A program made the translations under genes and the position numbers. A model generated the notes under the pieces. It was not told the DNA's origin, did not search any database, and saw nothing but the letters and a program-made list of their open reading frames with translations. Below, in pieces: positions 8,245 to 17,294 of a stretch of DNA of 64,000 bases. This DNA comes from Acuticoccus yangtzensis (GTDB taxonomy: Bacteria > Pseudomonadota > Alphaproteobacteria > Rhizobiales > Amorphaceae), in NCBI RefSeq assembly GCF_001927245.1, contig NZ_MJUX01000007.1, positions 124,001 to 188,000 of the forward strand, read 5' to 3'. Within the stretch, counting starts at the first letter, position 1, and the number at the start of each line of letters is the position of its first letter.

Positions 8245-8409
8245 GTCGCTCTCCTTACCCGGACGCTAACCAATACCCGACCCGATAGACCAACAGGCCG
8301 GCGGGCGCCACCGTGTCGGACTGCGCGCAATGCTGTGTTGACGAGCAATTGCCAATTCCCGCCGCGGGTGTATGTGGGTCTCTCCACTCCGGCACAATCG
8401 AGTTCCGTC

Positions 8410-9021
8410 ATGAACTGGGCGATCTTCCTGCCGGCCTGCTTCGCGCTCAATCTCGCGTTCGGGCCGAACAATCTTCTGGCGCTGACCCACGGCGCCCACC
8501 ACGGCGTCGGCTTCGCGATGAAGGCCGGCATCGGCCGCATCCTCGTCTTCATCCCGATGATCGGCCTGTCCGGCGTGGGGCTCGGCCTCATCCTCAGCGC
8601 TTCGGCGGCCGCCTTCACGGTGCTGAAGGTGATCGGCGCGGCGTATCTGGTGTGGATCGGCATCAAGATCGTGCGCAGCGCCCGCGCCCCCGTAGCCGAG
8701 GGTGCGCCGCGCATCCTCACCCTGCGCCAGGGCTTCGTGCGCGAGGCGATGACCGCAGCCAGCAACCCGAAGGCGATGCTGATCTTCGCGGCCTTCCTCC
8801 CCCAGTTCGTCCCGGCCGACGATTATGTCACGGGATATCTGGAGGTCGGCTCGGTGTTTCTGGTGATGGAATGGTTCGTCATCGGCATCTATGCCGCGCT
8901 CGGCCACCTCGCCGCGTCCTTCGCCGGGTCCAAGCTGCACCTGATGCAGCGCGCGTCCGGCTACGGCATGATGGTGTTCGGCGCGCTCCTGGTGCTCGCC
9001 CGCCGTCCCGAGGCGGCCTGA
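8410..9021 (+). CDS. LysE/RhtB-family amino acid exporter
   Basis: Inner-membrane exporter of 203 residues with about six membrane segments. The N-terminal signature FALNLAFGPNNLLALTHGA matches the conserved PGPN-type motif of the family (here FGPNN). The central SNPKAMLIFAAFLPQFV block is characteristic. The substrate, perhaps an amino acid or homoserine lactone-like compound, cannot be read from the sequence. It is transcribed divergently from ribB across about 165 bp. Confidence 0.92.
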   Translation: MNWAIFLPACFALNLAFGPNNLLALTHGAHHGVGFAMKAGIGRILVFIPMIGLSGVGLGLILSASAAAFTVLKVIGAAYLVWIGIKIVRSARAPVAEGAPRILTLRQGFVREAMTAASNPKAMLIFAAFLPQFVPADDYVTGYLEVGSVFLVMEWFVIGIYAALGHLAASFAGSKLHLMQRASGYGMMVFGALLVLARRPEAA

Positions 9022-9071
9022 CGCCTGATCTGACGGCCGGGACGCCCGCCGCCTAACGCCTCTGGACCCGC

Positions 9072-10169
9072 CTAGAAGGAGACCGGCCCCTCACGGCCGG
9101 TCTGACCCCGGTGGCGCAGGAAATGGTCCGCCAGAACCAGCGCCATCATCGCCTCCCCCACAGGCACGGCGCGGATACCGACGCACGGGTCGTGGCGCCC
9201 GGTGGTCGACACGTCCACCTCCTCCCCGCCCTTTGTGACCGACTGACGCGGCGTGCGGATGGAGGACGTCGGCTTCACCGCGAAGCGCGTCACCACGGGC
9301 GCGCCGTTGGAGATGCCGCCGAGGATGCCGCCTGCGTGGTTGGAGAGGAAGACCGGCGCGCCGTTGCCGCGGCGCATCTCGTCGGCGTTGTCCTCGCCGG
9401 TCAGCCGGGCGGCCTCGAAGCCGTCGCCGATCTCAACACCCTTCACGGCGTTGATGGTCATCATCGCCGCCGCCAGATCCGAATCGAGCTTGCCGTAGAT
9501 CGGCGCGCCCCACCCGGCGGGGACGCCCTCGGCGACGATCTCGACCACCGCGCCCACCGAGGAGCCGGCCTTGCGCACCTCGTCGAGCCGGCTCGCCCAG
9601 CGTTCGGCGGCGGCGGCGTCGGGCGCGAAGAAGTCGTTGTCGTTAACGATCGAGAAGTCGCGAGCCTCGGCCCTGTCCCCACCCATTTCCACCAGCGCGC
9701 CGCGGATGGCGATGCCGGGGATCACGGCACGGGCGATAGCACCGGCGGCCACCCGAACCGCCGTCTCGCGGGCCGATGAGCGCCCGCCGCCGCGATAATC
9801 GCGGATGCCGTACTTGGCATCGTAGGTATAGTCGGCGTGGCCGGGCCGGTAGCGGTCGGCGATCTTGGAATAGTCCTTCGACCGCTGGTCCACGTTCTCG
9901 ATGTAGATGGCGATCGGCGTTCCCGTGGTCACGAAGCGCCCGTCCTCGCGCTCCATCACGCCGGACTTCAGCGTCACCGTGTCAGGCTCGCGGCGCTGGG
10001 TGGTGTGGCGGCTCTGGCCGGGGCGGCGGCGGTCCATGTAGCCCTGGATCACGGCAAGGTCGAGCACGACACCCGGAGGGCAGCCGTCGACGATGCCGCC
10101 GATGGCCGGGCCATGGCTCTCGCCGAAGGTGGTGACGCGGAAGAGATGGCCGAAGGTGTTGTAGCTCAT
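9072..10169 (-). CDS. aroC: chorismate synthase
   Basis: Last step of the shikimate pathway: FMN-dependent elimination of phosphate from EPSP to chorismate. The protein has 365 residues from ATG 10169, which begins [20 protein letters not shown]. Signature 1 (GESHG) is at the start, signature 2 lies around residue 120 ([13 protein letters not shown]), and [17 protein letters not shown] is near the end. An in-frame start at 10214 would add 15 unconserved residues. It lies 109 nt downstream of the histidine phosphatase gene, in the order fabI-phosphatase-aroC known from other Hyphomicrobiales. Confidence 0.97.
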   Translation of the reverse strand: MSYNTFGHLFRVTTFGESHGPAIGGIVDGCPPGVVLDLAVIQGYMDRRRPGQSRHTTQRREPDTVTLKSGVMEREDGRFVTTGTPIAIYIENVDQRSKDYSKIADRYRPGHADYTYDAKYGIRDYRGGGRSSARETAVRVAAGAIARAVIPGIAIRGALVEMGGDRAEARDFSIVNDNDFFAPDAAAAERWASRLDEVRKAGSSVGAVVEIVAEGVPAGWGAPIYGKLDSDLAAAMMTINAVKGVEIGDGFEAARLTGEDNADEMRRGNGAPVFLSNHAGGILGGISNGAPVVTRFAVKPTSSIRTPRQSVTKGGEEVDVSTTGRHDPCVGIRAVPVGEAMMALVLADHFLRHRGQTGREGPVSF

Positions 10170-10278
10170 CGCTGACTTTTTTGAGGCGGGGACGGATGCG
10201 GCTCCGCCTAGCACCTCGCGCGCCCGCGGTCACGGCCCGAGAGCGCGGAAGCGCTGCGGCGGCCCTACTCGCGGAGAG

Positions 10279-10896
10279 CTAGAAGCTCTCCACGGTGTCG
10301 TTGGTGAAGATGAACACCTTGTCCTGCGGCACCGGGACATTGGGCGTCTCGTGCCAGGGTGTGCCGCAGAGATGGCCGAACAGCACCCGGTGGACGCCGC
10401 CGTGGCTGACGGCGACGGTGTCGCGGGTGATCCCCTCCAGCCATTCGCCGACCCGGGCCGCGAGGTCGGCATAGCTCTCCCCGCCGGGCGGGCGAAAGCT
10501 CCACTTCTCGCGCTTGCGGGCGCGGACCAGGGCCTCGGATCCGTCGCGCCGCAATTCGTCGTAAGTGAAGCCGGACCAGTCGCCGAAGGAGACTTCCTTC
10601 AGGCGGTCGTCGGTCGGCCAGTCGGGCGCGTCCCAGTCGGCGGTGAAGCCGAGGCCGCGGCGCACCCGCGCCATCGTCTCGCGCGGGCGGAACAGGGGCG
10701 AGGAGACGTAAGCGAGCGACGCGGGGTCGATGCCCTCGGCGTCGAGGCGGGCCTTCAGCTTGCGCCCGTTCTCGTCCGCCTGGCCCTGGCCGGTGGCGTT
10801 GATCGGAATGTCGAGCTGCCCCTGGAGGCGGCCTTCCATATTCCAATCCGTCAGGCCGTGGCGAATGTGGATCAGGCGAACCCCGTCCGGCAGCAT
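10279..10896 (-). CDS. histidine phosphatase (phosphoglycerate mutase-like)
   Basis: Phosphatase or mutase of 205 residues with the catalytic RHG at residues 12-14 (IHIRHGLTDWN). The acid/base glutamate region is LKEVSFGDWSG, and the second histidine is in VAVSHGGVHR. The architecture fits GpmB-like phosphatases more than cofactor-dependent glycolytic mutases, so the substrate is open. It starts seven nt after the fabI stop, clearly in one operon. Confidence 0.9.
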   Translation of the reverse strand: MLPDGVRLIHIRHGLTDWNMEGRLQGQLDIPINATGQGQADENGRKLKARLDAEGIDPASLAYVSSPLFRPRETMARVRRGLGFTADWDAPDWPTDDRLKEVSFGDWSGFTYDELRRDGSEALVRARKREKWSFRPPGGESYADLAARVGEWLEGITRDTVAVSHGGVHRVLFGHLCGTPWHETPNVPVPQDKVFIFTNDTVESF

Positions 10897-10903
10897 CCCG
10901 CGC

Positions 10904-11722
10904 TCAGTCCTCGAGCGTCTTGGTGATGTCGGGCGCGTCCACCGCCTTCATGCCGACGACGTGGTAGCCGGAATCGACGTGGTGGACCTCGCCCGTCACG
11001 CCGCGCGACAGCGGCGAAAGCAGATAGGCCGCGGCACCGCCGACATCGTCGATGGTGACGGTCCGGCGCATGGGCGCGTTGTACTCGTTCCATTTGAGGA
11101 TGTAGCGGAAATCGCCGATCCCGGAGGCGGCCAGCGTCTTGATCGGCCCCGCGGAGAGCGCGTTGACGCGGATGCCGGAGGGGCCGAGGTCGACCGCCAG
11201 GTACTTCACCGACGCTTCCAGCGCGGCCTTGGCGACGCCCATCACGTTATAGTGGGGCATCACACGCTCGGCGCCATAATAGGTCAGCGTGAGCAGCGAG
11301 CCGCCCTCGTTCATCAACGGCTCGGCACGGCGCGCGATGTCGGTGAACGAGTAGCAGGAGATGAAGAGCGAGTTCTTGAAGTTCTCGGCGCTGGTCTCGA
11401 CGTAGCGCCCGGTGAGCTCGTTCTTGTCGGAAAAGGCGATGGCGTGAACGAGGAAGTCGATGCTGCCCCATTCGCTCTTAACGGTGTCGAAAACGGCGTC
11501 CATCGAGGCAGGGTCCGTCACGTCGAGGTGGCCGAACACCTTGGCATCCAGGGACTGGGCCAGGGGTTCGACACGCTTTTTCAGCGCATCGCCCTGGTAG
11601 GTGAATCCCAGTTCCGCGCCCTGCTGACGGGCGGCCTGGGCGATCCCCCAGGCGATGGACATCTTGTTTGCGACCCCGAAAATCAGACCGCGTTTCCCCG
11701 CGAGAATGCCGGAGCCGTTCAT
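10904..11722 (-). CDS. fabI: enoyl-[acyl-carrier-protein] reductase (NADH)
   Basis: Reduces trans-2-enoyl-ACP in the fatty-acid elongation cycle. The protein has 272 residues from ATG 11722. The atypical SDR cofactor motif GVANKMSIAWGIA starts near residue 16. The Tyr-x6-Lys catalytic pair is seen in YNVMGVAKAALEAS, followed by VRVNALSAGPIKTLAASGI-type sequence that forms the substrate loop. The 60 residues upstream in the same frame are not conserved and overlap the divergent FAD-oxidoreductase promoter region. It is first in the fabI-phosphatase-aroC run. Confidence 0.96.
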   Translation of the reverse strand: MNGSGILAGKRGLIFGVANKMSIAWGIAQAARQQGAELGFTYQGDALKKRVEPLAQSLDAKVFGHLDVTDPASMDAVFDTVKSEWGSIDFLVHAIAFSDKNELTGRYVETSAENFKNSLFISCYSFTDIARRAEPLMNEGGSLLTLTYYGAERVMPHYNVMGVAKAALEASVKYLAVDLGPSGIRVNALSAGPIKTLAASGIGDFRYILKWNEYNAPMRRTVTIDDVGGAAAYLLSPLSRGVTGEVHHVDSGYHVVGMKAVDAPDITKTLED

Positions 11723-11816
11723 TAGGATTGCCTTTGGGTCGTAAGGTGGCGGACAAGTCCGCGAAGGACGTCCTACATAAAGGCGCCCTGAAGGCCAAGC
11801 AAGCGGAGCCGAACCG

Positions 11817-13259
11817 ATGACCGACGCAACCCTTTCCCGCCCCGACGTCATCGTGTCTTTCAGGCAGGCGCTGGAGACCGAGCTGGGCGCCGACATCCTC
11901 ATCGCCGATGCGGACCGGCTCGCCCCCTATCAGCGCGAATGGCGCAACCTCTACGAAGGCAAGGCGCCCTTCGTCCTGCGCCCGCGCAGCACCGACGAGG
12001 TGGCGGCGATCATGCGACTCGCCACCCGCTTCGGCGTGCCGATCGTGCCGCAGGGGGGCAATACGGGCCTCGTCGGCGGGCAGATCCCCCTGGAGGGCGA
12101 GGTGCTGTTGTCGCTCGACCGCATGACCGCCATCGCTCCTGTGAACGTGTCGGGCAGCACGGTGACGGTGGAGGCCGGCGCGATCCTGTCGGACGTGCAC
12201 GACGCGGCGGACGAGGCGGGGCTGATGTTCCCGTTGTCGCTCGCCTCGAAGGGCTCGGCGCGGATCGGCGGGCTGATCTCCACCAACGCGGGCGGCGTCG
12301 GCGTCCTTGCCTACGGCAACATGCGCGACCAGGTGCTGGGTCTCGAGGTCGTGCTTCCGGACGGGCGGATCTGGAACGGCCTCAGATCGCTCCACAAGGA
12401 CAATGTGGGCTACGACCTCAAGCACCTCTTCATAGGCGCGGAGGGAACGCTCGGCGTCGTCACGAAGGCGGTGCTGTCGCTGGTGCCCAAGCCGCATGCG
12501 CTGGACGTGGCGATGGTGGGCCTCGCCTCCCCCGCCGACGCGTTGACCCTGCTCGGCGAGGTGCGCGGCGCGCTGGGCGATGCGCTGACGGGGTTCGAGC
12601 TTATCCCGAAGATCGGCCTCGACATCGTGAACCGCCACCGCGGCGACACGCGCCGCCCGTTCGCCGAGCTTCCCGAGTGGGCGGTGCTTATCGAGGCGTC
12701 GACCTTCCTGCCGGAGAGGCCGATGCGCGACGTTCTGGAGCAGGTGCTGATGCGCGCTTACGAAGCCGGGCTGATCGGCGACGCGGTGGTGTCGCAGTCG
12801 ATCGCCGAGGCGCAGGAGCTGTGGCTGATCCGCGAGTTGATGAGCGAGGCGCAGTCTGTTCTGGGCGGCTCGATCAAGCACGACGTGTCGGTGCCGGTGG
12901 CGGACGTCCCGGCGTTCCTGGACGAGGCGATCGCGGCGGCGCTGGCGGTGGTACCGGGGGCGATCCCGGTGGCGTTCGGCCATCTGGGCGACGGCAACAT
13001 CCACTTCAACATTTCGCAGCCGGAGGGGAGCGACAAGGCGGCCTTCCTCGCCAAGTACCCCGAGATGCAGGACGCGGTGCATGCGGTGGTGACGCGGTTT
13101 CGCGGCTCGATCGCGGCGGAGCACGGTGTGGGGCGGATGAAGCGGGACATGCTGCCCGGCGTGCGCGACGCGGTGGAGATGGACATGATGCAGGGTGTGA
13201 AGGCGCTGTTCGACCCGCTCAACATCATGAACCCGCACCGCCTGCTGCCGGACCGCTGA
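11817..13259 (+). CDS. FAD-binding D-2-hydroxyacid dehydrogenase (GlcD/D2HGDH family)
   Basis: Flavoprotein of 480 residues oxidising a D-2-hydroxyacid such as D-lactate, glycolate or D-2-hydroxyglutarate. The N-terminal PCMH-type FAD domain shows VPQGGNTGLVGG near residue 79 and GGLISTNAGGVGVLAYGN around 157. The C-terminal FAD-oxidase domain has GHLGDGNIHFN and EHGVGRMKRDML. Length and motifs favour the D-2-hydroxyglutarate/D-lactate branch. It is divergent from fabI. Repeat element A follows its stop by 65 nt, read in the same sense. Confidence 0.93.
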   Translation: MTDATLSRPDVIVSFRQALETELGADILIADADRLAPYQREWRNLYEGKAPFVLRPRSTDEVAAIMRLATRFGVPIVPQGGNTGLVGGQIPLEGEVLLSLDRMTAIAPVNVSGSTVTVEAGAILSDVHDAADEAGLMFPLSLASKGSARIGGLISTNAGGVGVLAYGNMRDQVLGLEVVLPDGRIWNGLRSLHKDNVGYDLKHLFIGAEGTLGVVTKAVLSLVPKPHALDVAMVGLASPADALTLLGEVRGALGDALTGFELIPKIGLDIVNRHRGDTRRPFAELPEWAVLIEASTFLPERPMRDVLEQVLMRAYEAGLIGDAVVSQSIAEAQELWLIRELMSEAQSVLGGSIKHDVSVPVADVPAFLDEAIAAALAVVPGAIPVAFGHLGDGNIHFNISQPEGSDKAAFLAKYPEMQDAVHAVVTRFRGSIAAEHGVGRMKRDMLPGVRDAVEMDMMQGVKALFDPLNIMNPHRLLPDR

Positions 13260-13323
13260 GGCCCCGCGCCCCAATTCCGCGCGGCGCCCCTTGCGAGGCG
13301 CCCACGTATCTCAGGTCCCCTCA

Positions 13324-13517
13324 GCCTGATCGCCGGAGCCGCCTTCGCACAAATCCCTTGGCGGAGATGGTGGTCCCTTGCCAAGGAGCCGCAGGCCGGC
13401 TTTAGCCGCTTGTCCTTGGCGAGGGGCCGCCATCTCTGCCACGCGGTACAGGGCGGAGGTGGGTCCGGCGATCAGGCGGTCCCCTGATCGCTGGTGGGTC
13501 CCGAGCCCGCCGGAGGC
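13324..13517 (+). repeat. structured intergenic element, copy A
   Basis: 194 bp, matching copy B (31602-31795) without gaps and with six substitutions. Layout: left outer arm 13324-13337, inner hairpin arms 13360-13387 and 13413-13440 (24 Watson-Crick plus four G-U pairs), right outer arm 13464-13477 (14 perfect pairs with the left arm), and third arm 13483-13494. The third arm repeats the left arm at 11 of 12 positions and can pair with the right arm across a 6-nt loop. It lies 65 nt after the upstream + strand stop, between convergent genes. It has no T-tract and no credible reading frame. Confidence 0.9.
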
Positions 13518-13536
13518 CGCGGCGCCTCCGCCGGCC

Positions 13537-14325
13537 TCAGCTCTCCTCGTCGTCCTCGCCCGCGGCCGCAGCGGGTCCGCCGCCACGGAACCCGGTGGCC
13601 AAAACGTAGGTTTCGGGCGACTCGGGGCGGGAGGCGGGCGGCTTCACGTGGCGGACCTGGCGGAAGTCGCGGCGGAGCGCGGTGAGGAGGTCGCCCTCGG
13701 TGCCGCCCTGGTAGACTTTGGCGAGGAAGGTGCCGCCGGGCGCCAGGGTGCGCTGGGCGAAGTCCAGCGCCAGTTCCACCAGGCCGACGATGCGCAGGTG
13801 GTCCGTCGCGCGGTGGCCGGTCGTTTCGGGGGCGAGGTCGGAGAGGACGATCTCGGGCCGCCGCCCCTTCAGCGCGTCGATGAGGTTTTGCGGCGCGTTC
13901 TCGTCGTTGAAGTCCTGGGTCAGGATGACGACGTCGTCGAGGTGGTCCATCGGCAGGATGTCGATGGCGACGACGGGGCGCGCGGCGGTGGCGTTGACGC
14001 GGTCGGCCGCGACCTGGCACCATCCGCCGGGCGCGGCGCCGAGGTCGACGACGGTGCGTCCGGGCTTCAGGATGTGGAAGCGATCGTCGATCTCGATGAG
14101 TTTATAGGCGGCGCGGGAGCGGTAGCCCTCGGCCCTCGCCTTTTGCACATAGGGATCGTTGAGCTGGCGTTGGATCCACAGGGTGGACGACAGTTTGCGC
14201 CCCTTCGCGGTTTTCACGCGCTGGGAGATCGCGCGCTGTCCGCCACTGCCGCCGATGCCGGAGCCGGGCCGTTTGGCCCCGCCCTTCGCCCCGCCTTTGG
14301 ACGGGGGCTTTCTGCCGCCGGCCAC
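13537..14325 (-). CDS. rlmE: 23S rRNA 2'-O-methyltransferase (RlmE/FtsJ)
   Basis: SAM-dependent methyltransferase for the A-loop uridine of 23S rRNA, 262 residues. A Gly/Lys-rich N-terminal tail of about 35 residues precedes the catalytic domain. The SAM motif is VVDLGAAPGGWCQVA near residue 92. The K-D-K-E catalytic residues are visible in SRAAYKLIEID, LSDLAPETTGH, FLAKVYQGG and SPETYVLA. The GTG at 14325 is one base after the exopolyphosphatase stop, so the pair is translationally coupled. The Ala/Glu/Asp-rich C-terminal tail is not conserved. Confidence 0.95.
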   Translation of the reverse strand: MAGGRKPPSKGGAKGGAKRPGSGIGGSGGQRAISQRVKTAKGRKLSSTLWIQRQLNDPYVQKARAEGYRSRAAYKLIEIDDRFHILKPGRTVVDLGAAPGGWCQVAADRVNATAARPVVAIDILPMDHLDDVVILTQDFNDENAPQNLIDALKGRRPEIVLSDLAPETTGHRATDHLRIVGLVELALDFAQRTLAPGGTFLAKVYQGGTEGDLLTALRRDFRQVRHVKPPASRPESPETYVLATGFRGGGPAAAAGEDDEES

Positions 14326-14326
14326 G

Positions 14327-15520
14327 TCAGGCGAGGGTCGGGGCCGCGGCGAGTGCCGACGCGCGCTGGCGGCGCGAGCGCTGCCGCACCAGCCGGTCGT
14401 GTTCGATGAGTTCCATCAGCATTCCCTCGCGCAGTCCACGGTCGGCCACGCGCAACCGTTCGCACGGCCACCGCTGGCGGATCGCTTCTAGGATGGCGCA
14501 CCCCGCGAGGACAAGGTCCGCTCTGTCCGCGCCGATGCACGGATTGGCGACGCGCTCGGAAAAGTTCATCGACAGGAGCTGGCCGATGAGCTGGCCGATC
14601 TGAGTGTGGTCGAGCCATGTGCCGTCGACCTGGCGGCGGTCGTAACGTTTCAGCCCCAGGAAGAGGCCGGCGAGGGTGGTGACGGTGCCGGAGGTGCCGA
14701 GGAGGTGGATCTTGCCGCGGGCGACGGCTTCGGCGAGGACGCCTTTGGGGTCGATCCGGTCGAGCATGGTGCGCACATCGGCCACCATGTCGGCGAAGAC
14801 GCGCTCGTCCACCTCTGTGCCGCCGTGGCGTTCGGCCAGCGTGACGACGCCGACGGGCAGCGAGGTCCAGGCGCGGATGCAGCGCACGAGGGCGGCGCCG
14901 GAGAGGTGATAGCGGCTGGTGAGGTCGATCCAGACGATTTCGGACGAGCCGCCGCCGATGTCGAACAGGAGGACGCCTTCAGCATCGTCGTCGATGAGGG
15001 GGGCGCAGCCGGCGACCGCGAGGCGGGCCTCGGTCTCGCGGTCGACGATTTCGATGTCGAGGCCGGTCTCGGTGCGGATGCGGTCGGTGAAGGCGGTTCC
15101 GTTGGCGGCGCGGCGGCAGGCTTCGGTGGCGACGAGGCGGGCGGAGGTGATATCGGCCCCGCTCAGCTTGTCGGCACAGATCTTCAAGGCGGCGATGGCC
15201 CGGTCCATGGCGGGGCCGGACAGGACGCCGTCGGCGGCGAGCCGTTCGCCGAGCCGGACGATGCGCGAAAATCCATCGACGACTTTGAAGCCGCTGCCGC
15301 GGGCTTCGGCGATGAGAAGGCGGCAATTGTTGGTGCCGAGGTCGAGTGCGGCGTAGCGGCGGGAGCGAGTGTGGCTGGACGAGCGCAGGGGAAGGGCGCC
15401 GTGTGAAGCGAGGCGTGCGCGATCCAGTCCGGCGGTCCGACCTGTCGGCGCGCCGCCTGCCAGCTTCCCGCCTATCAGCTTCCCGCCTGTCAGCTTCCCC
15501 TGGTCTTCCTGGACACTCAT
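14327..15520 (-). CDS. Ppx/GppA-family phosphatase
   Basis: Exopolyphosphatase or pppGpp pyrophosphatase of the ASKHA fold, about 397 residues from ATG 15520. Phosphate 1 motif YAALDLGTNNCRLLIA starts near residue 52, the RIVRLGERL block follows, then ATEACRRAANG, the catalytic acid in IVDRETEARLAV, and phosphate 2 LLFDIGGGSSEIV. The order Ppx-RlmE is common in alphaproteobacteria. The frame stays open for 93 residues upstream, but these are Arg/Gly-rich and not conserved. The N-terminus carries a KL-(T/I/A)-GG repeat. Confidence 0.9.
   Translation of the reverse strand: MSVQEDQGKLTGGKLIGGKLAGGAPTGRTAGLDRARLASHGALPLRSSSHTRSRRYAALDLGTNNCRLLIAEARGSGFKVVDGFSRIVRLGERLAADGVLSGPAMDRAIAALKICADKLSGADITSARLVATEACRRAANGTAFTDRIRTETGLDIEIVDRETEARLAVAGCAPLIDDDAEGVLLFDIGGGSSEIVWIDLTSRYHLSGAALVRCIRAWTSLPVGVVTLAERHGGTEVDERVFADMVADVRTMLDRIDPKGVLAEAVARGKIHLLGTSGTVTTLAGLFLGLKRYDRRQVDGTWLDHTQIGQLIGQLLSMNFSERVANPCIGADRADLVLAGCAILEAIRQRWPCERLRVADRGLREGMLMELIEHDRLVRQRSRRQRASALAAAPTLA
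15452..15496. repeat. 15-bp tandem repeat x3 in the Ppx N-terminus
   Basis: Three tandem 15-bp units ending CAGCTT (15452, 15467, 15482) encode KLTGG-KLIGG-KLAGG near residues 8-22 of the phosphatase. The repeats lie before the conserved ASKHA domain. Confidence 0.9.
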
Positions 15521-16114
15521 TCCTGTCCCTCGCCTTCCGCCCTGTGCGGTCTCACCTTGCGGCCTCGTCCGTGCGGTGCTCTCGCGTGCGGTTCTGTCGC
15601 GTCCCCTCGCCGGGCCTCGGCCCGCTTTTTCGCCTCCGATCCGGCTGATGGCCGGTTCATGTCGCGCGGCCCGCCGGGCATTTCCCGGCGCGGTGACCGT
15701 TCGCCCACGACCCGCCAGAGCCCGCGCCGTTGCTTTGCCGGCTCTGGTCTTGCCGCGTTCGGACAGCCTAACAAGAACCTGTCCGTTCGCAAATGCCACA
15801 AATTTAGGCCGGGCCTGAAAGTGGCGTCATCCTGTTCAGTTGCGGGTCTGCCTCTGCTTGTTTCGTCGGCTGTGCATCACCAGCCTACACGCCGAGGCTT
15901 TCCCATCTCTTGCGAACACGAAGCCGGCTCATGATGGCCGCGGAACGCGCCTTGCGGAAATCTTGACTTTCGCCTGCGGCGGCGGACATGATCCGCCATG
16001 CGGAACGTCATTCCGCGAAATTTCGGTCATGCCGCAACTTTCAGCAGCCGCCGCAGAGCGGCGCGCGGTCCGGCGATAAGGCGCAAAAGCGCTACCCGAT
16101 GGGAGGGATTACCG
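15521..16114. other. intergenic region between ppx and the TAXI gene
   Basis: About 590 bp between divergent genes without a credible coding frame. It holds a 7-bp inverted repeat, CGGACAG (15760-15766) with CTGTCCG (15779-15785), that could be an operator for the phosphatase gene. It also contains a possible + strand promoter (TTGACT at 15963, 18 nt, CATGAT at 15987) and a small GCGGAA/TTCCGC hairpin just after it. A strong Shine-Dalgarno (GGGAGGGA) ends the region before the TAXI ATG. Confidence 0.45.
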
Positions 16115-17281
16115 ATGACACTTCGCCTCAGCGCCGCCGTGTTGAGCGCGCCTTTATGCGCGCTCGCCCTCGGCGTCGTCGCCGCCGCCTCTCCGGCCGG
16201 TGCGGACGAGCTGAACTTGCCGCGCCAACTCTCGTGGACCGCTTACGACACCGGCTCGGCGGGATACAATCAGGCGGTCGCCATCGGCGCCGCGCTGCAG
16301 GACGCAACTGGCACCAACCTGCGCGTGCTTCCCGGCAAGAACGACATCTCGCGCACCGAGCCGCTGCGCCGCGGCCGGGTCGACTTCTCGGCCACCGGCG
16401 TCGGCGGGTCGTTCATGGCGCAGGAAGGCGTGTTCGAGTTCGGCGAGCCGGCATGGGGCCCGCAGAAGGTGCGCGTCCTCGCCGCCAACAATGGCGGGGC
16501 GATCAACCTTTCCGTCGGCGTCGCGGGGGACGAGGGGATCGAAACCTACGCGGACCTGAAAGGAAAGCGGGTCGCCTGGGTCGTCGGCGCACCGGCGCTC
16601 AACGTCAACGTGGAGGCCTACCTCGCCTATGGCGGCCTCACCTGGGACGATGTGGAGCGGGTGGACTTCGGCGGCTTCGGCGCGGCCTGGCGCGGGCTGA
16701 TGGACGATCAGGTCGACGCCGCCTTCGCCTCCACCAACTCCGGCATGGCCTACGAGGCGGCGACCGGCCCGCGCGGCCTCTTCTGGCCGCCCGTCGACCC
16801 CGACGACGCGGCGGGGCTGAAGCGCATGACCGGCGTCGCCCCCTTCTTCACCCCGAACAAGGCCACGGTGGGCGCCGACATCGACGGGACGGACGGCTAC
16901 CAGGGCGCCGGCTACGCCTACCCTGTGCTGACGGCGATGGCGGACCAGGACGAGGACCTCGCCTACAACATGACCAAGGCGATGTTCGAGCTGTTCGACG
17001 CCTACAAGGGCAAGGCGCCGGGCATCAACGGCTGGGCGCTGGAGTTCCAGAACTTCACCTGGGTGGTGCCCTATCACGACGGCGCAGTGCGCTACTTCAA
17101 GGAGGCCGGCGTGTGGACCGACGAGGCGGAGGCGCACAACGCCATGCTGATCGCCCGGCAGGACGCGCTCGCCGCCGCCTGGGACGCGCTGAAGGCGGAA
17201 AACCCGGAAAACTGGGAGGAGGCGTGGACCGCGGCCCGGCGCAAAGCGCTCGCGGACGGCGACTTCGCGGTCTACTTCTGA
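16115..17281 (+). CDS. TAXI-family TRAP transporter solute receptor
   Basis: Periplasmic binding protein of a TRAP transporter, 388 residues. A signal peptide of about 31 residues ends near SPAGADE. The mature protein shows the TAXI features WTAYDTGSAGYNQAVAIGAAL and VGAPALNVNVEAYLAYGGLTWDDV. The start is ATG 16115, six to seven nt after GGGAGGGA; the frame is open further upstream but without a ribosome-binding site. The next gene, 13 nt downstream, is the fused permease. The ligand is unknown; downstream genes suggest a carboxylic acid entering CoA-dependent degradation. Confidence 0.93.
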   Translation: MTLRLSAAVLSAPLCALALGVVAAASPAGADELNLPRQLSWTAYDTGSAGYNQAVAIGAALQDATGTNLRVLPGKNDISRTEPLRRGRVDFSATGVGGSFMAQEGVFEFGEPAWGPQKVRVLAANNGGAINLSVGVAGDEGIETYADLKGKRVAWVVGAPALNVNVEAYLAYGGLTWDDVERVDFGGFGAAWRGLMDDQVDAAFASTNSGMAYEAATGPRGLFWPPVDPDDAAGLKRMTGVAPFFTPNKATVGADIDGTDGYQGAGYAYPVLTAMADQDEDLAYNMTKAMFELFDAYKGKAPGINGWALEFQNFTWVVPYHDGAVRYFKEAGVWTDEAEAHNAMLIARQDALAAAWDALKAENPENWEEAWTAARRKALADGDFAVYF

Positions 17282-17294
17282 CCGCGCCGCCGCG

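Noticed and set aside
11478-13274. A 598-codon minus-strand frame over the FAD-dependent dehydrogenase and part of fabI
   Set aside because: Histidine/arginine-rich shadow translation opposite a clear enzyme; its end merges out of frame into fabI.
13311-13586. A small minus-strand frame through element A with a near-identical peptide in element B
   Set aside because: The peptide similarity follows from DNA identity; the frame is not kept in copy C, and the substitutions fit RNA pairing rather than codon positions.
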